The notes beneath the pieces were generated by a model. The model had not been told where the DNA came from. It was given only the letters and a program-made list of their open reading frames with translations, and searched no databases. From an uncultured Clostridia bacterium (lineage in GTDB: Bacteria > Bacillota > Clostridia > Oscillospirales > Ruminococcaceae), in assembly GCA_947631575.1 (NCBI GenBank), contig CANRLW010000001.1, positions 1 to 64,000 of the forward strand: 64,000 nucleotides of DNA, given 5' to 3'. Position numbers and translations under genes: made by a program. Of this stretch, positions 1 through 9,304 are shown in pieces. Numbering within the stretch: the stretch's first letter is position 1; each line of letters starts with the position of its first letter.

Positions 1-1
1 G

Positions 2-43
2 GCAAGCGCGATAAAGGGTTATATTTCGGGAGAGTTTGAATAA
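2..43 (+). CDS. leuC: 3-isopropylmalate dehydratase large subunit, C-terminal fragment (partial at window edge)
   Basis: Frame reads ASAIKGYISGEFE*, like LeuC C-termini; TAATG overlap with the next ORF and leuD follows. Confidence 0.6.
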   Translation, partial: ASAIKGYISGEFE

Positions 44-351
44 TGGTAAAGCACGTTATTATCTGGACTTTAAAGGAAATGCCCGAAACGAAAAAAGCCG
101 AGCGCAAAAGGCTTATAAAAGAGGGACTGGAGAGCTTAAAAGGGAAGATAGACGGACTTCTTGACATAAAGGTAATAACCGACACACTTCCCACCTCAAA
201 CGGCGACCTTATGCTTGACAGCACGTTTTCTGATTTTAACGCGCTCAAAGCATATTCTGTCCACCCCGAGCATGTTAAAATCGCGGACGGTTATGTCAGA
301 CCGTTTACGGCTGAAAGAAAATGTATTGATTTTGAAATGAAGGAGAATTGA
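43..351 (+). CDS. Dabb-family (stress-responsive alpha/beta-barrel) protein
   Basis: [12 protein letters not shown]... small dimeric A/B barrel signature; 102 aa. Confidence 0.75.
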   Translation: MVKHVIIWTLKEMPETKKAERKRLIKEGLESLKGKIDGLLDIKVITDTLPTSNGDLMLDSTFSDFNALKAYSVHPEHVKIADGYVRPFTAERKCIDFEMKEN

Positions 352-352
352 A

Positions 353-835
353 ATGAAAGCACACGGAATTGTACATAAATACGGAGATAACGTCGATACG
401 GACGTAATTATTCCCGCGCGTTATCTGAACACCGCCGACCATAAGGAGCTTGCCGCTCATTGTATGGAGGACATCGACAAGGATTTTGTAAAGAACGTTA
501 AAGAAGGCGATATAATCGTTGCGAATATGAATTTCGGTTGCGGAAGTTCACGTGAGCATGCTCCCATAGCGATAAAGACGAGCGGAATAAGTTGTGTAAT
601 AGCGTCTACTTTCGCGAGAATTTTCTACCGCAATTCTATAAACATCGGTCTGCCTATTCTTGAATGTGACGAGGCAGCAAAGGATATTGAAAACGGAAAC
701 GAAGTAGAAATTGACTTCGACAGTGGCGTTATAACAAATATCACAAAGAATAAGACATATCAGGCTCTGCCGTTCCCCGAATTTATAAAGGACATTATAA
801 ATAAGGGCGGACTGCTGAATTCTATCAAAAAATGA
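353..835 (+). CDS. leuD: 3-isopropylmalate dehydratase small subunit
   Basis: [32 protein letters not shown] motifs. Confidence 0.97.
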   Translation: MKAHGIVHKYGDNVDTDVIIPARYLNTADHKELAAHCMEDIDKDFVKNVKEGDIIVANMNFGCGSSREHAPIAIKTSGISCVIASTFARIFYRNSINIGLPILECDEAAKDIENGNEVEIDFDSGVITNITKNKTYQALPFPEFIKDIINKGGLLNSIKK

Positions 836-1374
836 AAAGTCTGACCGAGCTTAGTAAGTTTATTGCGCTTATTCTGCGACATAAGCCCGAAACTATCGGC
901 ATTTCGCTCGACCAAAACGGTTGGGCAAATGTTGGGGAGCTTATAGACGGAATAAACCAAAGCGGACATTCAATTGATATGGAAACACTTGAGGAAATAG
1001 TCCGCACCGATGAAAAAGGACGGTATTCCTTTAACGATGATAAAACAAAGATCCGCGCAAACCAAGGTCACTCGGTAAACGTAGACGTGGAGCTTAAAGA
1101 GGTTGTTCCTCCCGAAATACTTTTTCACGGCACGGGAGAGAGATTTTCCGAGTCAATAAAAAGCGAAGGCTTAAAGCCTATGTCGCGGCTGTATGTTCAT
1201 CTTTCAAAAGATTTTGAAACCGCCGTAAAAGTGGGCAAAAGACACGGAAAGCCCTTTGTGTTCGTTGTCAAAACGGGCGAAATGTACAAGCGCGGATATA
1301 AGTTCTGGATCTCGGAAAACGGCGTGTGGCTGACAAAGGCAGTACCGCCCGAGTTTCTCGAAGAATATAAATGA
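832..1374 (+). CDS. kptA: RNA 2'-phosphotransferase Tpt1/KptA family
   Basis: [43 protein letters not shown] motifs; 4-nt overlap with leuD. Confidence 0.93.
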   Translation: MKSLTELSKFIALILRHKPETIGISLDQNGWANVGELIDGINQSGHSIDMETLEEIVRTDEKGRYSFNDDKTKIRANQGHSVNVDVELKEVVPPEILFHGTGERFSESIKSEGLKPMSRLYVHLSKDFETAVKVGKRHGKPFVFVVKTGEMYKRGYKFWISENGVWLTKAVPPEFLEEYK

Positions 1375-1390
1375 AAAGAGGTAATTCCCG

Positions 1391-2473
1391 ATGGAAAAGA
1401 ATATTGCTGTTATCAAAGGCGACGGCATAGGACCCGAAATAGTAACAGAGGCTATGAAGGTACTTGATAAGGTCGCGGAAAAATTCGGTCATAAGTTCAA
1501 TTACGAACAGCTCCTTATGGGCGGCTGTTCTATTGACGCAAACGGCGTTCCGCTCACGGACGAAACCATTGCCCGCTGTAAAGCGTCCGACGCTGTTTTA
1601 ATGGGCTCGATAGGCGGTAATACCACCACATCTCCGTGGTATAAACTCCCCGCAAATCTTCGCCCCGAGGCAGGGCTTTTAGGACTTAGAAAAGCATTAG
1701 GACTTTTCGCAAATCTTCGTCCCTGTGTGCTTTATAAACAGCTTTCCGAGGCTTGCCCGCTGAAAAAGGAAATAGCGGACAAGGGCTTTGATATGCTCAT
1801 TATGCGCGAGCTTACGGGCGGACTTTATTTCGGCGAACGTAAGACCGAAGAAGTAAACGGCGTTATGACAGCTATTGACACGCTGAAATATGACGAAAAC
1901 GAAATACGCAGAATTGCGAAAAAGGCTTTTGACGTTGCAATGCAGAGGAAAAAGAAAGTAACGAGCGTCGATAAGGCAAATGTCCTCGACAGCTCGCGCC
2001 TTTGGAGAAAAGTAGTTGAAGAAGTGGCGAAGGAATATCCCGAAGTTACTTTAGAACATATGCTCGTGGATAATTCTGCAATGCAGCTTGTAAAAGACCC
2101 TGCGCAGTTTGACGTTATGGTGACCGAAAATATGTTCGGTGATATACTGTCGGACGAGGCGTCAATGATAACTGGCTCTATCGGAATGTTGGCGTCAGCG
2201 TCAATGAACGAAACGAGTTTCGGACTTTACGAGCCGAGTGGCGGCTCTGCGCCCGATATCGCAGGTCAGAACAAGGCAAATCCCATAGCTACTATTCTTT
2301 CCGCCGCAATGATGCTGCGCTATTCGTTCAAAATGGACAAAGAGGCTGACGCAGTTGAAAACGCAGTCAACAGCGTGCTTGAAAACGGTTTCCGCACGGG
2401 CGACATCATGAGCGAGGGTATGAAACTTGTTTCCTGCTCGGAAATGGGCGACAAAATAGCGGAATTTGTCTGA
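1391..2473 (+). CDS. leuB: 3-isopropylmalate dehydrogenase
   Basis: [47 protein letters not shown]. Confidence 0.97.
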   Translation: MEKNIAVIKGDGIGPEIVTEAMKVLDKVAEKFGHKFNYEQLLMGGCSIDANGVPLTDETIARCKASDAVLMGSIGGNTTTSPWYKLPANLRPEAGLLGLRKALGLFANLRPCVLYKQLSEACPLKKEIADKGFDMLIMRELTGGLYFGERKTEEVNGVMTAIDTLKYDENEIRRIAKKAFDVAMQRKKKVTSVDKANVLDSSRLWRKVVEEVAKEYPEVTLEHMLVDNSAMQLVKDPAQFDVMVTENMFGDILSDEASMITGSIGMLASASMNETSFGLYEPSGGSAPDIAGQNKANPIATILSAAMMLRYSFKMDKEADAVENAVNSVLENGFRTGDIMSEGMKLVSCSEMGDKIAEFV

Positions 2474-2585
2474 TCTTTGGAAAAATTTAAAAAAGCGGTT
2501 GAAATAAAGTTGATTTTATGGTAAAATTATTCTATGATGATCTGAGCAAAACTGCTTGGTCAATTTCTTGAAAAAGGAGATTTTT

Positions 2586-3839
2586 ATGTACAACGATTTG
2601 GTGGATACTATCGGCTTTCTCGGACAGTATGACAAGGAAGTTGCCGACGCAATGGGTCTTGAGCTTGCGCGTCAGAAACGCAATCTTGAGCTTATAGCGA
2701 GCGAGAATATCGTTTCTCCCGCTGTTATGGCGGCAATGGGCAGCGTCCTTACAAACAAATATGCGGAGGGCTATCCCGGAAAGCGCTATTACGGCGGCTG
2801 TGAAGATGTAGATATTGTCGAGAATATCGCAATAGAGCGCGCGAAAAAGCTTTTCGGCGCAAAGTTTGCGAATGTCCAGGCACATTCGGGCGCACAGGCA
2901 AACACGGCGGTCTATGTTGCGCTTTTACAGCCGGGCGATACCGTTATGGGAATGAGCCTTGCACACGGCGGACATCTTACCCACGGTTCTCCCGTAAACA
3001 TTTCGGGAAAGTATTTTAACTTCGTTCCCTATGGAACGAACGACGAAGGCTTTATTGACTATGAGGAGCTGTACAAGCAGGCTAATAAGTGCAAGCCTAA
3101 GCTCATTGTCGCAGGCGCGTCTGCTTATCCCCGCGCAATTGATTTCGTAAAGCTTTCGCAGATAGCGAGAGCGGTCGGCGCATATCTTATGGTAGATATG
3201 GCGCACATCGCGGGTCTTGTAGCAACAGGACAGCATTTAAGCCCCGTTCCTTATGCTGATATAGTAACCACTACCACTCATAAAACTCTCCGTGGACCTC
3301 GCGGCGGTCTTATACTCACAAATAACGAGTATCTTGCAAAGAAAATAAATTCGGCTATTTTCCCCGGAACTCAGGGCGGCCCTCTTATGCACGTCATAGC
3401 GGGAAAGGCAGTTTGTTTCGGCGAGGCGTTAAAGCCTGAATTTAAGGCATACGGTGAGCAGATAGTAAAGAACGCAAAGGTTCTGGCTGATACTCTGCTT
3501 GAAAAAGGTTTCGACCTCGTTTCGGGCGGTACGGACAATCACCTTATGCTTGTTGACCTTCGTCCGTTCAATATCACGGGCAAGGAGCTTGAAACAAAGC
3601 TCGACGAGGTTTACATTACCGTAAACAAAAACGCAATTCCGAATGACCCGCAAAAGCCTGCTTATACGAGCGGTGTCCGCATAGGAACTCCCGCTGTAAC
3701 AACGAGAGGTCTTAAAGAGGACGATATGAAGATAATCGGCGAGTGCATTTATCTTGTGGCAAAGGATTTCGAGGGCAACGCCGAAAAGGTTCGCTCTATG
3801 GTAACCGAGCTTACTAAGAAATATCCGCTTTACGAGTGA
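2586..3839 (+). CDS. glyA: serine hydroxymethyltransferase
   Basis: [28 protein letters not shown] aaaaaggaga before ATG 2586. Confidence 0.97.
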   Translation: MYNDLVDTIGFLGQYDKEVADAMGLELARQKRNLELIASENIVSPAVMAAMGSVLTNKYAEGYPGKRYYGGCEDVDIVENIAIERAKKLFGAKFANVQAHSGAQANTAVYVALLQPGDTVMGMSLAHGGHLTHGSPVNISGKYFNFVPYGTNDEGFIDYEELYKQANKCKPKLIVAGASAYPRAIDFVKLSQIARAVGAYLMVDMAHIAGLVATGQHLSPVPYADIVTTTTHKTLRGPRGGLILTNNEYLAKKINSAIFPGTQGGPLMHVIAGKAVCFGEALKPEFKAYGEQIVKNAKVLADTLLEKGFDLVSGGTDNHLMLVDLRPFNITGKELETKLDEVYITVNKNAIPNDPQKPAYTSGVRIGTPAVTTRGLKEDDMKIIGECIYLVAKDFEGNAEKVRSMVTELTKKYPLYE

Positions 3840-4390
3840 TGAAATATGATCTGAATTATGTTCGAGAGCTTTTCGTTTCGGGAGAACGCTTAAAATATGT
3901 GTTCTTCTGGAGCGGAAACCCCGAATATGACCAAAGAGTTTCAAAGGCTTGTTTCAGTCAGTGGTGGGACTGTAAATTCACTGTTGACGGCGTGGAATAC
4001 CATACCGCAGAGCAGTATATGATGTCTCAGAAAGCGCTTATGTTCGGTGACAAGAAAACGTTTTCGGAAATTATGTCTGCCACTAATCCCGGCGAATATA
4101 AAAAACTCGGAAGAAAAGTTTCGGGTTTCGTTCAGAAACGTTGGGACGAGAAATGCTGTCAGATCGTTATCGAGGGGAATATTGCCAAGTTCTCGCAGAA
4201 CGAGGAACTAAAGGCATTTCTGCTCGGTACGGGGAACAGAGTTCTTGTTGAGGCATCTCCTCTTGACAGGATATGGGGCATAGGTATGGCTGAAAACGAC
4301 AATAACATTGAAAATCCGTTTTTTTGGAAGGGAACAAATTTTCTCGGTTTTGCGCTTATGGAAGTACGCGACAGACTTTCGGAAATGTGA
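3839..4390 (+). CDS. NADAR family protein (YbiA-like N-glycosidase / ADP-ribose hydrolase fold)
   Basis: FWSGN...SQWWDCKFTVDGVEYHTAEQYMMSQKALMFGD...EASPLDRIWGIG...GTNFLGFALMEVR. Confidence 0.9.
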   Translation: MKYDLNYVRELFVSGERLKYVFFWSGNPEYDQRVSKACFSQWWDCKFTVDGVEYHTAEQYMMSQKALMFGDKKTFSEIMSATNPGEYKKLGRKVSGFVQKRWDEKCCQIVIEGNIAKFSQNEELKAFLLGTGNRVLVEASPLDRIWGIGMAENDNNIENPFFWKGTNFLGFALMEVRDRLSEM

Positions 4391-4434
4391 TGTTACTGCA
4401 AAGCGACAAAACGGATCGAAAAGGAAGGACAAAA

Positions 4435-5586
4435 ATGACGACTGTTAAAAACACAGAGGTTCTTTATAAGGAATATAACGAGGTAGCCCCTCTCGGACTT
4501 ATCGCGATGAACGGAACCGAGGAGCTTGCCCAGAGGATAAACGGCTATCTTACTAAATGGAGCACCAGAAACGGAAAGCCGTCCTATAACTATATGATAG
4601 AGGCGGAATGTCCGAGATTTGCCTCGGGCGACGCAAAGGGACTTATCAAAAACACCGTCCGCGGAAAAGATCTGTTCATTCTTGTTGACGTGGGAAATTA
4701 CAGCATAAAGTACAAGTATTTCGACAATGTGAACTATATGTCTCCCGACGACCATTATTCCGATTTAAAGCGCATAATCCAGGCGGCATCGGGAAAGCCT
4801 CACAGAATAAACGTTATTATGCCGCTTTTATATGGCGGAAGACAGCACAGACGCTCATACCGCGAGAGCCTTGACTGTGCGTTTATGCTCCAGGAATTGC
4901 AGGATATGGGCGTAGAAAATCTTATTACTGTAGACGCTCATGACCCGCGCGTCTGCAACGCTATCCCGCTTATGGGCTTTGACAATGTCATACCGTCATA
5001 TCAGGTCTTAAAGTCAATGTTCAACGCCTTTCCCGACCTCATAGTCGATAAAGATAACTTTATGATAATCAGCCCCGACGAGGGTGCTCTGAACAGAAAT
5101 ATGTTCTACGCCTCCGTTTTGGGAGTAGAAATGGGAATGTTCTATAAGCGCCGTGATTATTCTACAATAGTAAACGGCAGAAATCCTATAGTTGCACATG
5201 AATACCTCGGAACTTCCGTTGAGGGAAAGACAGTGTTTGTTGCGGACGACATTATTTCGAGCGGAGAGAGTATGCTTGAGGTAGCGCGTGAGCTTAAAAA
5301 GCGCAATGCAAAGCAGTTCTTTGCTTATGCTACATACGCTATCTTTACAAACGGTCTTGAAGAATTTGACAAAGCATATGAGCAGGGACTGATCGACGCC
5401 GTATTCGGAACTAATCTTACATACCGTTCTCCGGAGCTTAAAAAGCGCGAGTGGTTCAAAGAAGTTGACGTGTCAAAGTACATGGCGTACTTTATCGCCT
5501 CATTAAATCATGACATCTCCGTCAGCAGTCTTATCGATCCCCACGCAAAAATAGACGCACTTCTTGCGGAGCACAGAAAGAAATAA
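4435..5586 (+). CDS. prs: ribose-phosphate pyrophosphokinase, divergent long form
   Basis: PRPP-loop-like VFVADDIISSGES, TVDAHDPR, MPLLYGGRQHR; ATG 4435. Confidence 0.82.
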   Translation: MTTVKNTEVLYKEYNEVAPLGLIAMNGTEELAQRINGYLTKWSTRNGKPSYNYMIEAECPRFASGDAKGLIKNTVRGKDLFILVDVGNYSIKYKYFDNVNYMSPDDHYSDLKRIIQAASGKPHRINVIMPLLYGGRQHRRSYRESLDCAFMLQELQDMGVENLITVDAHDPRVCNAIPLMGFDNVIPSYQVLKSMFNAFPDLIVDKDNFMIISPDEGALNRNMFYASVLGVEMGMFYKRRDYSTIVNGRNPIVAHEYLGTSVEGKTVFVADDIISSGESMLEVARELKKRNAKQFFAYATYAIFTNGLEEFDKAYEQGLIDAVFGTNLTYRSPELKKREWFKEVDVSKYMAYFIASLNHDISVSSLIDPHAKIDALLAEHRKK

Positions 5587-5587
5587 A

Positions 5588-6838
5588 ATGCCGCTTGCTG
5601 ATAAAATACGTCCCGAAACGCTAAGCGACGTTGTCGGACAGCCTCATCTCATCGGTGAAAATAAACCGCTTTTAAAAATAATAAATTCGGGAAAAATTCC
5701 GAATATGATTTTCTACGGTCCGTCCGGCGTAGGAAAGACAACTATCGCGCGCATAATTGCAAATTCCGCGAATATGCGGCTCCATAAGCTGAACGGAACT
5801 TCCGCGTCGACTTCTGATATAAAAGAAATAGTCGGAGAAATAAACACATTTCTCGGAAACAACGGGATATTGCTTTATCTCGATGAGATACAGTATCTCA
5901 ATAAAAAGCAGCAGCAAAGCCTTCTTGAATATATCGAGGACGGCTCTATAACGCTTATAGCCTCTACGACGGAAAACCCTTATTTTTATATCTACAACGC
6001 TATATTGTCGCGCTGTACTGTGTTTGAGTTTAAACCCGTAGAGCCCTCGGAGCTTGAAAAAGCCGTAAGGCGCGGATTTGCGGAGATGACGAGAGAAAAC
6101 GGCGTAAATTATGAGGTTTCCGATGAAGTAGTAAATTACATCTGCCACGGCGTAGGCGGCGATGTGAGAAAATGCCTTAATACCGTTGAGCTTTGCGCAA
6201 TTTCGGCAGTTGACGGCAGGGTAGACCTTGAGCTTGCGAAAGAGCTTACCCAGCGCAGCAACATGCGCTATGACCGCGACGGAGACCAGCATTATGACCT
6301 CTTGTCGGCATTGCAGAAATCCATAAGAGGTTCTGACGAAAACGCCGCGCTCCATTATGCTGCAAGGCTTATAGACGCGGGAGATATCATATCGCTTTCC
6401 AGGCGGCTGCTTGTAATAGCCTCAGAGGATATAGGGCTTGCTTATCCTCAGGCTATCCCTATAGTAAAGGCTTGTGTTGATAGCGCTATGCAATTAGGGC
6501 TCCCCGAGGCGCGTATACCGCTTGGAGACGCGGTCATACTTCTCGCGACCTCGCCAAAGTCAAACAGTGGATATAACGCCATAAATGAGGCGCTCGCTGA
6601 CGTTAAGAACGGCGCTGTGGGAGATTTCCCGCGCCATTTGCAGAACAAGCATTGCGATGGTGAAGACGCAGAGGTACGCGGTCAGAATTATCTTTATCCC
6701 CATGATTTTCCGAACCATTATGTTAAACAACAGTACCTGCCCGATAATTTAAAGGACAGGGTATACTACCATTTTGGTGATAATAAGCTTGAAAGAGCCG
6801 CTGAGGAATATTGGAAGAAAATAAAAACAGAGCGTTAA
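5588..6838 (+). CDS. rarA: replication-associated recombination protein A (AAA+ ATPase, MgsA/RarA)
   Basis: MPLADKIRPETLSDVVGQPHL, FYGPSGVGKTTIARI, LYLDEIQYLNKKQQQ. Confidence 0.95.
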   Translation: MPLADKIRPETLSDVVGQPHLIGENKPLLKIINSGKIPNMIFYGPSGVGKTTIARIIANSANMRLHKLNGTSASTSDIKEIVGEINTFLGNNGILLYLDEIQYLNKKQQQSLLEYIEDGSITLIASTTENPYFYIYNAILSRCTVFEFKPVEPSELEKAVRRGFAEMTRENGVNYEVSDEVVNYICHGVGGDVRKCLNTVELCAISAVDGRVDLELAKELTQRSNMRYDRDGDQHYDLLSALQKSIRGSDENAALHYAARLIDAGDIISLSRRLLVIASEDIGLAYPQAIPIVKACVDSAMQLGLPEARIPLGDAVILLATSPKSNSGYNAINEALADVKNGAVGDFPRHLQNKHCDGEDAEVRGQNYLYPHDFPNHYVKQQYLPDNLKDRVYYHFGDNKLERAAEEYWKKIKTER

Positions 6839-6850
6839 GCTTGTCAGCGG

Positions 6851-6945
6851 TTGACAGTGTAAAGTGTTCAGTAAATACTAAAAGGTGTCCGTATCGCAGA
6901 TGCCTTAGCTGTTTACTGTTAAATATACACTTTACACTGACAAAG
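6851..6945. repeat. Family B degenerate heptamer repeat with inverted arms
   Basis: GACAGTG TAAAGTG TTCAGTA on one arm; reverse complement of right arm reads GTCAGTG TAAAGTG. Confidence 0.7.
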
Positions 6946-7002
6946 CGTTGAACACAGTCAACACGTGAAATTTTTAAATTTAAAATTTTTTTCAAAAAGT
7001 GC

Positions 7003-7031
7003 TTGACAAACATTTTCAAATATGGTATACT
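7003..7031 (+). promoter_or_regulatory. sigma-A type promoter for tRNA-Thr
   Basis: TTGACA (7003-7008), 17 nt, TATACT (7026-7031). Confidence 0.85.
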
Positions 7032-7053
7032 ATTAAAGTCGTTGGGAATTCAT

Positions 7054-7129
7054 GCTGGTGTAGCTCAGCCGGTAGAGCAGCTGATTTGTAATCAGCAGGT
7101 CGGGGGTTCGAATCCGTCCACCAGCTCCA
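7054..7129 (+). tRNA. tRNA-Thr(UGU)
   Basis: GCTGGTG...CACCAGC acceptor, anticodon loop TTTGTAA, GGTTCGAAT T-loop, encoded CCA. Confidence 0.96.
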
Positions 7130-7133
7130 CGTA

Positions 7134-7163
7134 TTGAAAAACACCGCGGGCGGTGTTTTTCAA
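7134..7163 (+). terminator. Hairpin after tRNA-Thr
   Basis: TTGAAAAACACCG-cggg-CGGTGTTTTTCAA. Confidence 0.75.
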
Positions 7164-7172
7164 CACTGCGAC

Positions 7173-7232
7173 ATTTTTACTTTGAATTGCCCTTATGGCA
7201 ATTCAATTTTGCTGACGCAAAACCGTAAAAAT
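7173..7232 (+). repeat. Post-tRNA three-way-junction module, copy 1
   Basis: ATTTTTAC...GTAAAAAT outer stem enclosing TTGAATTGCC-cttat-GGCAATTCAA and TTTTGC-tgac-GCAAAA. Confidence 0.75.
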
Positions 7233-7265
7233 GCGCACTTCCCGAAAAGTAAGTGTTTGGTAGAA

Positions 7266-7300
7266 ATTCTTACCTCTTACTTCTTATATCTTACATCTAA
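7266..7300 (-). repeat. Family A heptamer array (TTAGATG/TAAGAGG type on minus strand)
   Basis: Plus strand CTTACCTCTTACTTCTTATATCTTACATCTAA, period 7. Confidence 0.7.
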
Positions 7301-7302
7301 AT

Positions 7303-7387
7303 GGGCGCGTTCCCGAGTGGCCAAAGGGGGCAGACTGTAAATCTGTTGCGTTTCGCTTCGGTGGTCCGAATCCACCCGCGCCCACCA
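7303..7387 (+). tRNA. tRNA-Tyr(GUA)
   Basis: GGGCGCG...CGCGCCC acceptor, anticodon GTA, long variable arm, encoded CCA. Confidence 0.95.
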
Positions 7388-7391
7388 TGCA

Positions 7392-7422
7392 TTGAACCCC
7401 GCTGTTTTACAGCGGGGTTCAA
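7392..7422 (+). terminator. Hairpin after tRNA-Tyr
   Basis: TTGAACCCCGCTG-tttta-CAGCGGGGTTCAA. Confidence 0.75.
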
Positions 7423-7430
7423 CATTGTAT

Positions 7431-7491
7431 ATTTTTTACTTTGAAATTTCCTAATGAAATTTCAATTTTGCTGGCGCAAAACCATAAAAAT
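7431..7491 (+). repeat. Post-tRNA three-way-junction module, copy 2
   Basis: TTGAAATTTC-ctaat-GAAATTTCAA and TTTTGC-tggc-GCAAAA inside ATTTTTTAC...ATAAAAAT; shares flanks with copy 1. Confidence 0.75.
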
Positions 7492-7591
7492 GCGCCACTT
7501 CCCGAAAATTGGTTTTTGCATATAGCTTAAAAATTTTTAAAGGTTAGTCAACAATCCCCGCTATGCTTTGTATAGCGGGGATTTGTCAATA

Positions 7592-7625
7592 TACAGTGTA
7601 CAGTATTCAGTAAAGGTATCCGTTT
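7592..7625 (+). repeat. Family B heptamer array
   Basis: TACAGTG TACAGTA TTCAGTA AAGGTATCCGT. Confidence 0.65.
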
Positions 7626-7681
7626 ATGTGGAAAATATCAGATTGTTTTTGGTTAGTATTTACGGTTACGTCAAATGATGT

Positions 7682-9055
7682 TTAATGTTCAGTACATTGC
7701 GCAGTATCTTCGTCTTCCTTCGGCAGCTTTCTGTACAATGTTATCAGCATTGTCAAAAAGCACGCAAGTCCGCCGACAACATTTGATATAGGTTCGGCTG
7801 CAAATACTCCGTCCGCGCCCATTCCCAGCCTCGGCAGAAGTATCGTAAGCGGAACGACAATTATTGCCTTTCTCAAAAGTGAAAAGAATATCGAGCGTTT
7901 TGTACAGCGCAGAGCCGTAAAGGACGACTGCCCCGTAAACTGCAACGCCATAAAGCAAAATCCGAAGAAGTATATCCCCAGCGCATGCGATCCAAGCTCT
8001 ATAAGCTTTTCGTCCGAAGTGAATATTGAAACGATAAAATGCGGGAACATCAGCACAATCACCCACGCAACAAGCGTATACGCAATTCCAACAAGCGCCA
8101 TAAACCTTATACCTTGCCGCACGCGCGCGTATTTTCTAGCTCCGTAATTGTACCCGATAACAGGCTGAGAACCGCCCGTGAGCGACTGTATAGGTAGCGT
8201 GAAAATATCCCTCACCGAATTTATCACCGTCATAACTCCGACATACAGGTCACCGCCAAATTCACGCAGAGTTCTCGTGCAGACAGCCTGTACCATACAG
8301 TTTGTAGCCTGAACTATAAAGCCCGCAAGACCAAGCGCGGTAATACTTTTTATAAGCCGCAGGTCGGGTATCAGCGTACTTTTTCGGATTCGGTAGAGCG
8401 TTTTCTTGCCGAAAAAGAAAGACACCGCCCAGACCGCCGAAACCGCCTGGCTTATTACCGTAGCAAGCGCCGCGCCTTCTACTCCCATTCCGAACACGAA
8501 AATAAAGATCGGGTCGAGAATTAGGTTCATAGCCGCGCCGATAAAGATCGTTACCATTCCCGTTCTGGGAAAGCCTTGTGCATTGATAAATCCGTTAAGA
8601 CCTGTTGAGAGCATTGAAAAAGTTGTGCCGAGAAGATATATTTTAAGGTACGCGTCGGCATAAACATAACTTTGATCGCTTGCGCCAAAAAGGTATAGAA
8701 CGGGTTTTCTGAATATCATGCACAAAACGCAGATAATGACTGAGCTTACTGTCAGGAGCATAAAGCTTTGTCCGAGGATTTTTTCGGCACGTTTTTCTTC
8801 GCCTGCGCCTCTTGCAATTGAAAAAAGGGGAGTACCGCCCTGACCGAAAAGGTTAGTAAACGCGGCGATAAAGGTAGTCAGCGGAAACGCCAGACCTATG
8901 CCCGTAAGCGCCATATCGCCTATGCCTTCGAGGTGTCCGATATAAATTCTGTCAACGACGTTGTAAAGGAGCTGAATAAGCTGTGCAAACAGGAGCGGTA
9001 CTGATTGCGAGAGGATATTTTTCCAGACCGCGCCCTTTGAGAAATCGTTTTTCAT
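7682..9055 (-). CDS. MATE family efflux transporter
   Basis: SVPLLFAQLIQLLYNVVDRIYIGHL..., 12-TM MATE pattern. Confidence 0.93.
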   Translation of the reverse strand: MKNDFSKGAVWKNILSQSVPLLFAQLIQLLYNVVDRIYIGHLEGIGDMALTGIGLAFPLTTFIAAFTNLFGQGGTPLFSIARGAGEEKRAEKILGQSFMLLTVSSVIICVLCMIFRKPVLYLFGASDQSYVYADAYLKIYLLGTTFSMLSTGLNGFINAQGFPRTGMVTIFIGAAMNLILDPIFIFVFGMGVEGAALATVISQAVSAVWAVSFFFGKKTLYRIRKSTLIPDLRLIKSITALGLAGFIVQATNCMVQAVCTRTLREFGGDLYVGVMTVINSVRDIFTLPIQSLTGGSQPVIGYNYGARKYARVRQGIRFMALVGIAYTLVAWVIVLMFPHFIVSIFTSDEKLIELGSHALGIYFFGFCFMALQFTGQSSFTALRCTKRSIFFSLLRKAIIVVPLTILLPRLGMGADGVFAAEPISNVVGGLACFLTMLITLYRKLPKEDEDTAQCTEH

Positions 9056-9143
9056 TAAGTCACCAAGCCTTTGGAACAAATTTCTACCCTCTAATTTTAA
9101 CACAAATTTAGTTTAAAGTCAAGACCTATGACGAACAAACTAA

Positions 9144-9171
9144 TTAGAGGCTAGATGCTAGAGGCAAGGGG
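9144..9171 (+). repeat. Family A heptamer array
   Basis: TTAGAGG CTAGATG CTAGAGG CAAGGGG. Confidence 0.65.
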
Positions 9172-9304
9172 CTGTTTTGAGCGGCAGACAACTTTTAATT
9201 CCTGCCCCTTGATATTTAACATCTTTTTTGAAAACAATGGCAATAAACGGAATAATTCTCCCCTTATCCGCCAAACTATTTTCAAAAACATTCGGGAGGA
9301 AATT

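Noticed and set aside
2474-2585. Possible glycine/THF riboswitch upstream of glyA
   Set aside because: Only ~110 nt, AT-rich, with no recognisable riboswitch core; contents fit a promoter and SD.
5672-6355. 227-aa - strand ORF antisense to rarA
   Set aside because: Overlaps a strongly conserved gene; composition typical of an antisense artefact.
9155-9304. N-terminal 50-aa extension of enolase in the ORF track
   Set aside because: Canonical enolase start with a good SD is at 9305; the extension translates repeat/leader sequence.
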